From Acidimicrobiaceae bacterium (lineage in GTDB: Bacteria > Actinomycetota > Acidimicrobiia > Acidimicrobiales > Ilumatobacteraceae): 5,125 bases of DNA. The notes beneath the pieces were generated by a model. It saw nothing but the letters and a program-made list of their open reading frames with translations. It searched no databases and was not told the origin of the DNA. The stretch covers positions 1-5,125 of the forward strand of contig CANKVI010000071.1 of NCBI GenBank assembly GCA_947487095.1. Reading direction: 5' to 3'. This document shows, piece by piece, positions 1 to 5,125 of this stretch. The stretch's first letter is position 1. The number at the start of each line of letters is the position of its first letter. Position numbers and translations under genes: made by a program.

Positions 1-335
1 ATTGCACATCGTGCATGTTGTGCTCACGTTCGTGCCCGGACTGGTGCATCTACATCGAAGCCCACAAAGAACTGGCTCCACCACGTCGTGAAGGTGGAAA
101 GCCTCGCGCTGTAAACAAACTTGATCGCTTCGATATTGACTACGCATTGTGCATGTACTGCGGAATTTGCGTTGAGGTATGTCCATTCGACGCCTTGTTC
201 TGGAGCCCTGAATACGAATACTCCGAGCCAAGCATCGCCGACTTATTGCACGATAAGTCAAAGCTTGGTGAGTGGATGGAAACTGTTCCTGCAGCGCCAG
301 AACTTGAAGTCGGCGCCGATAAGAAGAAGAAGTAA
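1..335 (+). CDS. nuoI: NADH-quinone oxidoreductase subunit I (8Fe-8S ferredoxin-like), 3' part
   Basis: NuoI is the ferredoxin-like subunit at the base of the complex I peripheral arm. Its two [4Fe-4S] clusters (N6a and N6b) relay electrons to NuoB and then to quinone. The frame is open from the window edge, so the gene starts upstream; the ATG at 15 lies inside the first cluster motif and is not the start. Two complete C-x2-C-x2-C-x3-C-P motifs are visible, with Cys codons at 3, 12, 21, 33 and at 150, 159, 168, 180. An extra Cys codon at 45 follows Asp-Trp. About 110 residues are present; E. coli NuoI has 180, so roughly 60 to 70 N-terminal residues should be missing. The tail ends in Asp plus four Lys before TAA (333-335). 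nuoJ begins 7 bases later. The Asp-Trp-Cys-Ile-Tyr-Ile-Glu linker resembles a NuoI type I associate with Actinomycetota; this is from memory, not a search. Confidence 0.96.
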   Translation, partial: CTSCMLCSRSCPDWCIYIEAHKELAPPRREGGKPRAVNKLDRFDIDYALCMYCGICVEVCPFDALFWSPEYEYSEPSIADLLHDKSKLGEWMETVPAAPELEVGADKKKK

Positions 336-342
336 GGCAGAT

Positions 343-837
343 ATGGTCGCTCAAAACATCGGTTTTGCCATCATCGCAGCAATGATGATTGTTGGCGCTC
401 TACGTGTTGTAACAACAAGCAACGTGGTGCACGCAGCACTGTGGTTGGTCGTGGTGCTTGCTGGTGCTGCTGCCCAGTACATCTTGCTAGCAGCCGAGTT
501 TGTGGCAGTTACCCAGGTGCTCGTATACATCGGCGCCGTCATGGTGCTCTTCCTCTTCGGAACCATGCTCACACGTTCGCGAATCGGCCGCGATAGTGGT
601 CTGAACAATTCGTACGCCAAGTTGGGTATTCCAGTTGCTGTGGTGCTGTTTGCGGCTATGGCGCTTGCACTAAGCGAATCATTTGGCACAGAGAAGCTGC
701 CATCTGATGGATCTCTTGTGACCACTCAACAGATTTCAGATCAAATTTTTGGACCGTACTTGCTTCCGTTCTGGGCACTTTCGTTTGTATTGCTTGCCGC
801 CGTGATTGGCGCAATTGTCTTGGCAAGGAAGGATTGA
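343..837 (+). CDS. nuoJ: NADH-quinone oxidoreductase subunit J
   Basis: NuoJ (ND6 homologue) is a membrane subunit between the quinone-site subunit NuoH and the pumps. Its third helix carries a pi-bulge implicated in coupling. The 164-residue product is somewhat shorter than E. coli NuoJ (184) and shows five hydrophobic segments, at about residues 5-21, 28-48, 53-76, 94-111 and 140-161. The family signature is residues 61-72 (V-Y-I-G-A-V-M-V-L-F-L-F), preceded by A-E-F-V-A-V-T-Q. By hand alignment, Gln58 sits where E. coli has Glu55, with an acidic residue (Glu52) one and a half turns earlier. The ATG at 343 was chosen over in-frame ATGs back to 121 because those would lie inside nuoI and add a hydrophilic, non-family N-terminus. 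AAGG at 334-337, overlapping the nuoI stop, is a modest ribosome binding site 5 bases upstream. Confidence 0.96.
   Translation: MVAQNIGFAIIAAMMIVGALRVVTTSNVVHAALWLVVVLAGAAAQYILLAAEFVAVTQVLVYIGAVMVLFLFGTMLTRSRIGRDSGLNNSYAKLGIPVAVVLFAAMALALSESFGTEKLPSDGSLVTTQQISDQIFGPYLLPFWALSFVLLAAVIGAIVLARKD
825..832 (+). promoter_or_regulatory. Ribosome binding site of nuoK
   Basis: AAGGAAGG lies inside the last codons of nuoJ, 9 bases before the ATG at 842. It decides the nuoK start at 842 over the in-frame ATG at 806. That earlier ATG would add twelve polar residues encoded within nuoJ that have no place in this family. Confidence 0.75.
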
Positions 838-841
838 TTCC

Positions 842-1141
842 ATGTTGGTAAATCAGTTCCTCTTCCTCGCAGCACTGCTGTTTTGTATCGGTGTGTATGG
901 CGTGATTGCTCGCAAGAATGCCGTGCTCGTATTGATGTCAATCGAGCTCATTTTGAACGCGGTCAACCTGAACTTCGTTGCTTTTGCGTTGCGTAATGGA
1001 AACGCAGACGGCCACACGTTTGCGTTGTACATCATTGCCATTGCGGCTGCCGAAGTTGGCGTGGGTCTTGGTTTGGTGTTGCTCATTTTCCGCAACCGCC
1101 GAACCATTTCACTTGATGATCTCTCGGAGATGAAGGGCTAA
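842..1141 (+). CDS. nuoK: NADH-quinone oxidoreductase subunit K
   Basis: NuoK (ND4L homologue, related to MrpC of multisubunit Na+/H+ antiporters) is a three-helix membrane subunit carrying part of the proton path between NuoJ and NuoN. The product is 99 residues, against 100 in E. coli. Hydrophobic segments are at about residues 3-22, 27-50 and 60-83. The two membrane glutamates essential for coupling in E. coli (Glu36 and Glu72) are present as Glu35, in M-S-I-E-L-I-L-N-A-V-N, and Glu71, in A-A-A-E-V-G-V-G-L. The C-terminus is charged (R-N-R-R followed by an acidic stretch). The gene starts 4 bases after the nuoJ stop and ends 2 bases before nuoL, so all three are probably translationally coupled. 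Nothing is missing or unusual. Confidence 0.97.
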   Translation: MLVNQFLFLAALLFCIGVYGVIARKNAVLVLMSIELILNAVNLNFVAFALRNGNADGHTFALYIIAIAAAEVGVGLGLVLLIFRNRRTISLDDLSEMKG

Positions 1142-1143
1142 TC

Positions 1144-3471
1144 ATGATTCGCTCAGCAGAAGCCCTGCAGACCTTGTCGTCTGGTTGGTTCCTTGAACAC
1201 GCTTGGCTCATCCCAATCGTCCCGGCTATTGGATTTGCCATCATTATTTTGTTTGGCAAAAAGTTGCCAATGAAGGGCAGCGAAATTGGTCTGCTCAGCA
1301 TGATCGCCAGCTTGGTTTTGGCCGGTGGAACTGCAATGCAGTGGATTGATCGTGTCGGCAGTGGTGCGGAAGGACAGTTCATCGCACCGGTTATACGTAC
1401 GTGGAACTGGTGGCAAATCGGTGGCATGAATTTCACCATCGGACAATCCATCGATGGACTTGCAGTCACCATTCTTGTAGTCGTCGCGTTTATCTCGACA
1501 TTGGTGCAGTTGTACTCAACCGAGTACTTGAAGGGCGATCGTCGCTACACGCATTTCTTCGCTGCACTTACGTTGTTCTCGGCAGGCATGCTCGCCATGG
1601 TGATTGCTGAAGACACCATTTTGTTCTTGCTCGGTTGGGAAATCATGGGTCTATGCAGCTTCATGCTCATTGGTCACTGGTGGGAAGACGGCGCAAACAG
1701 CCGCGCTGCATTGAAGGCGTTTTTCACCGTACGTACGGGCGACATGGGCCTGCTCATTGGCGTGGCCATGTTGTACTTCGCCTCCAACGATTGGACAACT
1801 GAACATCTGGGCGTTTCCGGTTTCTCTATCCGAGGTATTAGCGCGTGGGCACTTTCAGGCGAACCAAACAGCACAGTGATTTTGGTTGCGGCAGTTGCAC
1901 TGTTCATTGCAGCAATTGGTAAGAGCGGTCAGTTCCCACTGCACACCTGGTTGCCAGACGCGATGGCTGGTCCAACCCCAGTTAGTTCGCTGTTGCACTC
2001 ATCGACCATGGTTGTGGCAGGCGTGTTCCTCGTGTCGCGTTTGTATCCAGTGTTCTTTACTGGTTTCGACATTCTTGGCACCGGTGGCAACTTCATCATG
2101 ATCATTGGTGCAATCACCATCGTGATTGCTGCGGCACTTGCATTCGTACAAAATGACATCAAAAAGGTGCTCGCGTATTCAACTGTGAGTCAGTTGGGCT
2201 ACATGATGTTGGGTCTTGGTGCTGGCGCATGGTTGCCAGCGGTGTTCCACATTTTCACTCACGCATTCTTTAAGGCTTGCTTGTTCCTTGGTGCCGGCTC
2301 AATTAGCCATAGTGCATCGCATCACTCATTTGACATGAAGAAGGACATGGGCGGATTGCGCAAGGTAATGCCAATCACCTTCACAACTTGGATTATCTCC
2401 ACGCTCGCACTGTGCGGAGTGTTCCCATTCTCGGGCTTCTTTTCAAAAGATGAAATCATCGACAACGTTGGCAATAACGGTTACCAGATGTTCATGATTA
2501 TTGGACTTATCGGTGCATTCATGACTGCTGCATACATGACGCGCGCAACATATCTCACCTTCTTTGGTGAAGCACGTGGTGCATCAGCAGGCGAGCACCA
2601 CGATGAACATGCAGCAGCACATGACGCTCACGATTCGCATGACAGCCACGATGCACATGACGCTCATGCGGCCGATCATGGCGACCATGGCCCGCATGAA
2701 AGTGGCTGGCGCATTACGTTGCCGTTAGTGCTCCTCGCGGTTCTGGCGCTCAGCTCGGGTTTGTTGAATGCAACACCATTTGGCGAAAAGTGGGAACGCA
2801 TCAAAACATGGGTTGAGCCTCGTGCTGAAGTAGTCATGGAAACCGCACCAGGTGGTCCTGGTCATAGCAACGTATTGAGCGTTCCTGCAGCGTCCGAAGA
2901 AGAAGGACACCATGAATCTCCATGCGGCAGCGAAACACCTGAAGAAGGTGTGTGTTACGCGCCTCAACTAGTGCACGCAAAATTCAAATGGTCAAAGGCG
3001 ATGCTTTCGCTCGGCATCGTGTTCTTGGGAATTGCCTTGAGTTGGATTATTTCCACCATGTTGTACACGCGCAAAGACAAGCGCCTCGTTGGGCTTACCG
3101 AGCGCAACGGTGTTCTACGTGCTGGTTACAACTTGTTAATCAACAAGTACTACCTCGATGCGCTGTATGAAAAAGTGATTGTTAAGGCCATTGCCGGTCC
3201 AATTGCTGCTGCTGCGTATTGGTTTAACCAGAATGTACTTGACGGCATTTTGCATGCAGTTGCTGCTGTAAGTCGTGTGTTTTCGGGCTGGGTGTATCGC
3301 AATATCGACCAACGTGTGGTGGATGGAACGGTCAACAATTCGGGCAAAGCGACCAAGGGCGCCGGCGGTGTCCTTGCGCCAGTCCAATCAGGAAAAGTGA
3401 GCCAATATGGGGCGTTGCTCTTTAGCGCTGCTGCAGTTGCCGCTCTCGTACTCGTCATTATCAATTCGTAA
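1144..3471 (+). CDS. nuoL: NADH-quinone oxidoreductase subunit L (distal antiporter-like proton pump)
   Basis: NuoL (ND5/MrpA-like) is the pump at the far end of the membrane arm. Its long lateral helix braces NuoM and NuoN. The core proton-transfer residues are present: Glu166 in G-W-E-I-M-G (E. coli Glu144), Asp200 (Asp178), Lys260 in G-K-S-G-Q (Lys229), His285, His369, His373, Lys377 (Lys342) and Lys435-Asp436 in F-S-K-D-E (Lys399-Asp400). The family box P-L-H-T-W-L-P-D-A-M-A-G-P-T-P-V-S is at 265-281. At 775 residues it is longer than E. coli NuoL (613). Much of the excess is a His/Asp-rich loop (485-518) and a polar extension (about 550-615) with Cys594 and Cys604. The C-terminal part (about 616-775) holds a transmembrane segment, the amphipathic lateral helix region and a last hydrophobic helix. 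GAAGGG at 1132-1137 lies 6 bases before the ATG. The nuoK stop is 2 bases upstream. Confidence 0.97.
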   Translation: MIRSAEALQTLSSGWFLEHAWLIPIVPAIGFAIIILFGKKLPMKGSEIGLLSMIASLVLAGGTAMQWIDRVGSGAEGQFIAPVIRTWNWWQIGGMNFTIGQSIDGLAVTILVVVAFISTLVQLYSTEYLKGDRRYTHFFAALTLFSAGMLAMVIAEDTILFLLGWEIMGLCSFMLIGHWWEDGANSRAALKAFFTVRTGDMGLLIGVAMLYFASNDWTTEHLGVSGFSIRGISAWALSGEPNSTVILVAAVALFIAAIGKSGQFPLHTWLPDAMAGPTPVSSLLHSSTMVVAGVFLVSRLYPVFFTGFDILGTGGNFIMIIGAITIVIAAALAFVQNDIKKVLAYSTVSQLGYMMLGLGAGAWLPAVFHIFTHAFFKACLFLGAGSISHSASHHSFDMKKDMGGLRKVMPITFTTWIISTLALCGVFPFSGFFSKDEIIDNVGNNGYQMFMIIGLIGAFMTAAYMTRATYLTFFGEARGASAGEHHDEHAAAHDAHDSHDSHDAHDAHAADHGDHGPHESGWRITLPLVLLAVLALSSGLLNATPFGEKWERIKTWVEPRAEVVMETAPGGPGHSNVLSVPAASEEEGHHESPCGSETPEEGVCYAPQLVHAKFKWSKAMLSLGIVFLGIALSWIISTMLYTRKDKRLVGLTERNGVLRAGYNLLINKYYLDALYEKVIVKAIAGPIAAAAYWFNQNVLDGILHAVAAVSRVFSGWVYRNIDQRVVDGTVNNSGKATKGAGGVLAPVQSGKVSQYGALLFSAAAVAALVLVIINS
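2596..2697 (+). repeat. His/Asp-rich low-complexity segment within nuoL
   Basis: This part of nuoL encodes 12 histidines in 34 residues (485-518). In its centre (2620-2667, residues 493-508) His recurs every third residue in the pattern His-Asp-Ala/Ser, giving a 9-base coding period. The 11-base string CATGACGCTCA occurs at 2620 and again at 2656. Synonymous codons alternate (CAT/CAC, GAC/GAT, GCT/GCA, TCG/AGC), so the repeat is clearer in protein than in DNA. It lies in the loop after the helix ending near T-F-F-G-E and before the next helix at about 523. His-rich loops ending in P-H-E-S are, as I recall, seen in other bacterial NuoL proteins. Confidence 0.85.
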
Positions 3472-3483
3472 CAAGAAAGAATC

Positions 3484-3490
3484 AAGGGAG
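3484..3490 (+). promoter_or_regulatory. Ribosome binding site of nuoM
   Basis: AAGGGAG, a strong Shine-Dalgarno match, sits 8 bases before the ATG at 3499. It favours that start over the second ATG at 3505, two codons later. It lies in the 27-base gap after nuoL, the widest in the window. No hairpin followed by a T-run is seen in the gap. Confidence 0.8.
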
Positions 3491-3498
3491 ACAACAAC

Positions 3499-5046
3499 AT
3501 GGAAATGCTCCGTGACCACAACTGGATGTTGAGTGTTGGCACATTTTTGCCATTGCTCGGCGTACTGTTGCTGTTGGTTGTACCAAAGGCAAATGAACAA
3601 CTGATCAAGAAAGTTGCATTGCTCACATCAATTGCAACAGTTGCGGTTGGCGTGTGGACATTGTTCCGCTTTGACTTCGGCAATGCAGGAACAATGCAGT
3701 TCGTTGACGAAAAGACATGGATTCCGTTAATCAAGAGCAGTTACTACATCGGCCTTGATGGCATCAGCCTGCCGCTGTACTTCTTGTCGATGGTCATCAC
3801 GTTGCTCGTAGTTATTTACAGCCTTGACCACGTTCCTTCACCAGGTAACCCGAAGGCGTTCTTCTCGCTGATGTTGGTGCTGCAAACCGGCATGGCCGGA
3901 ACATTCATTGCGCAAGACCTCATCTTGTTCTTCGTGTTCTTCGAACTGGTGTTGTTGCCGATGTACTTCATGATCGGTGTATGGGGTGGAGAGAATCGTC
4001 AATATGCATCGCTGAAGTTCTTCTTGTACACCATGTTCGGGTCGGCACTCATGTTGGTTGCTTTTCTCGCGTTGTTCTTCAAGACCGGAGCAGAAAGCTT
4101 TGCAATTCCGTACTTGGTAGAAAATGGTGGAGCACTTGCAAAGAACGTTCAAGTGTGGATCTTTGCCGGAATGTTCATTGGCTTTGCAGTCAAAGTTCCA
4201 ATGTTCCCGTTCCACACGTGGTTGCCTGACGCTCACACGCAAGCTCCTACACAAGGTTCAGTCATCCTCGCTGCAATTCTGTTGAAGCTTGGAACATATG
4301 GGTTCGTCCGAATTGCAATTCCTGTATTGCCAGAAGCAGCAAAGGCCTGGGCGCCATACATTGGCGGGCTCGCGGTAATCGGAATCATTTACGGTGCGCT
4401 TGGCTGTTTGGCGCAAACCGACATGAAGCGATTGATTGCGTTTTCATCAGTTGCTCACATGGGTTTCGTGATGCTCGGAATTTCAACGCTCACGAGTTTT
4501 GGTGTATCTGCCGCAATGTTCGGAATGGTTGCACACGGACTGATCACGGGCATGTTGTTCTTCGTTGCAGGAAGTGTGAAAGAGCGTTATCACACGTTAG
4601 AGATCGCTCGCCTTGGCGGCATTTTGAAGCAGATGCCACACCTTGGTTGGATCCTTGGATTCTCATGCATGGCGTCGCTTGGCTTGCCTGGTCTTGCTGG
4701 ATTCTGGGGCGAAATCACAGCAATCCTGTCGGCGTACAGCCCTGCTGCAGGCCTCAATGAAACCGTGTTTCGCGTGTACATGGTGATTGCTGCACTCGGC
4801 ACCGTTTTGGCCGCCGCGTACTTGTTGTGGTTGTTCCAACGCGTTGCCTTTGGCGAACCTAAGCCTGAATTTGCTGGCGATGGTCACGGTCACGGCGATC
4901 ATGAATTCCACGATGTGAACAAGTTTGAGTGGTTTGCATGGACTCCGCTATTGATTGCGATTTTGGTATTTGGAGTTGTACCTAACCTCATGTTCAAAGT
5001 GCTCGACCCAGCGGTTCAAGTAGTGCTGACAGGGTTCAAGGGCTGA
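3499..5046 (+). CDS. nuoM: NADH-quinone oxidoreductase subunit M (antiporter-like proton pump)
   Basis: NuoM (ND4/MrpD-like) is the middle antiporter-like pump, between NuoL and NuoN. The 515-residue product matches the usual length (509 in E. coli) and is hydrophobic throughout, consistent with 14 helices. The proton-path residues are in place: Glu149 in F-F-E-L-V-L-L-P-M-Y (E. coli Glu144), Lys232 in F-A-V-K-V-P-M-F-P-F-H (Lys234), Lys263 in L-L-K-L-G-T-Y-G (Lys265), His320 (His322), His346 (His348) and Glu405 in G-F-W-G-E (Glu407). The box H-T-W-L-P-D-A-H-T-Q-A-P-T is at 239-251. A short loop at 460-472 carries four histidines (463, 465, 468, 471), followed by the family-typical D-V-N-K-F-E-W. 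The gene follows nuoL by 27 bases and ends 4 bases before nuoN. Confidence 0.97.
   Translation: MEMLRDHNWMLSVGTFLPLLGVLLLLVVPKANEQLIKKVALLTSIATVAVGVWTLFRFDFGNAGTMQFVDEKTWIPLIKSSYYIGLDGISLPLYFLSMVITLLVVIYSLDHVPSPGNPKAFFSLMLVLQTGMAGTFIAQDLILFFVFFELVLLPMYFMIGVWGGENRQYASLKFFLYTMFGSALMLVAFLALFFKTGAESFAIPYLVENGGALAKNVQVWIFAGMFIGFAVKVPMFPFHTWLPDAHTQAPTQGSVILAAILLKLGTYGFVRIAIPVLPEAAKAWAPYIGGLAVIGIIYGALGCLAQTDMKRLIAFSSVAHMGFVMLGISTLTSFGVSAAMFGMVAHGLITGMLFFVAGSVKERYHTLEIARLGGILKQMPHLGWILGFSCMASLGLPGLAGFWGEITAILSAYSPAAGLNETVFRVYMVIAALGTVLAAAYLLWLFQRVAFGEPKPEFAGDGHGHGDHEFHDVNKFEWFAWTPLLIAILVFGVVPNLMFKVLDPAVQVVLTGFKG
5038..5042 (+). promoter_or_regulatory. Ribosome binding site of nuoN
   Basis: AAGGG overlaps the last codons of nuoM and is 8 bases before the GTG at 5051. 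It supports the non-ATG start of nuoN. No ATG exists in that frame between the in-frame stop at 5027-5029 and the window end. Confidence 0.65.
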
Positions 5047-5050
5047 TCAC

Positions 5051-5125
5051 GTGATTCATTCCGTATTCGCCGCTGCAACTGAGTGGGTTAGCCCACAGAT
5101 TGATTACCACGCGCTCGCACCAGAA
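5051..5125 (+). CDS. nuoN: NADH-quinone oxidoreductase subunit N, 5' end only
   Basis: NuoN (ND2 homologue) is the third antiporter-like pump, next to NuoK and NuoJ. Only the first 25 codons are in the window and the frame runs open to the edge. The start is GTG at 5051. The visible residues end in S-P-Q-I-D-Y-H-A-L-A-P-E, which fits the usual NuoN N-terminus, where a short polar lead with an Ile-Asp-Tyr then Leu-Ala-Pro-Glu precedes the first helix. The position, 4 bases after nuoM in the standard L-M-N order, supports the call more than the short sequence does. No catalytic or helix residues can be checked here. Confidence 0.87.
   Translation, partial: MIHSVFAAATEWVSPQIDYHALAPE

Noticed and set aside
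121..342. N-terminal extension of nuoJ back to an ATG at 121
   Set aside because: It would overlap the second iron-sulfur motif of nuoI out of frame and add 74 non-family residues. The start at 343 gives a normal NuoJ.
351..725. Minus-strand open frame of 124 codons inside nuoJ
   Set aside because: It is antisense to nuoJ, and its low-complexity Ala/Thr/Ser composition mirrors the hydrophobic coding strand.
1389..1402. Palindromic ACGTACGT-type string, with a similar one near 1729-1738
   Set aside because: Both lie within conserved nuoL codons (Arg-Thr and Val-Arg-Thr). They are short and show no flanking operator-like structure.
3150..3734. Minus-strand open frame of 194 codons across the nuoL-nuoM junction
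   Set aside because: It is antisense to the well-supported C-terminus of NuoL and N-terminus of NuoM. Its translation is rich in Ser, Thr and Asn, without domain features, as expected for a shadow frame.
3838..4254. Minus-strand open frame of 138 codons inside nuoM
   Set aside because: It is fully antisense to conserved NuoM helices. The His/Gln/Glu-rich translation is a by-product of Leu, Phe and Val codons on the coding strand.
5021..5050. Possible promoter upstream of nuoN (a TTGACA-like string near 5025-5031)
   Set aside because: There is no matching -10 element at the right distance, and the site is inside nuoM coding sequence with nuoN 4 bases downstream. Read-through transcription explains it better.

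Overview
The window is a contiguous, same-strand piece of a respiratory complex I (nuo) operon: the 3' part of nuoI, complete nuoJ, nuoK, nuoL and nuoM, and the first 25 codons of nuoN. Base composition is close to half G+C by eye. The NuoI sequence type (a first cluster motif followed by Asp-Trp-Cys-Ile-Tyr-Ile-Glu) and the C-terminal style of NuoL recall complex I subunits of Actinomycetota. A moderate-GC aquatic lineage, for example one related to Acidimicrobiia, would fit. That placement is inferred from remembered family resemblance, not from a search.

Layout: nuoI (partial, ends 335), nuoJ 343-837, nuoK 842-1141, nuoL 1144-3471, nuoM 3499-5046, nuoN from 5051 to the window edge. Gaps between genes are 7, 4, 2, 27 and 4 bases. 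Each gene has a purine-rich Shine-Dalgarno-like sequence, mostly inside the end of the preceding gene. This indicates one polycistronic message with translational coupling. I see no promoter, terminator, RNA gene, mobile element or CRISPR array, and no stretch over 300 bases without a gene.

Function: NuoI carries two [4Fe-4S] clusters (N6a and N6b) that pass electrons along the peripheral arm towards the quinone site. NuoJ and NuoK are small membrane subunits linking that site to the proton-translocating arm. NuoL, NuoM and NuoN are the antiporter-like pumps. The key charged residues of proton transfer are present in NuoK, NuoL and NuoM, so the complex looks intact and functional where it can be seen.

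This is mostly an ordinary core-metabolism region and I found no new system. The points worth a second look are lineage features: a periodic His-Asp loop in NuoL with a shorter His loop at the same position in NuoM, a Cys/His-bearing extension before the last NuoL helices, and a NuoI type that raises the question of whether this cluster is a form without the NADH-oxidising NuoEFG module.
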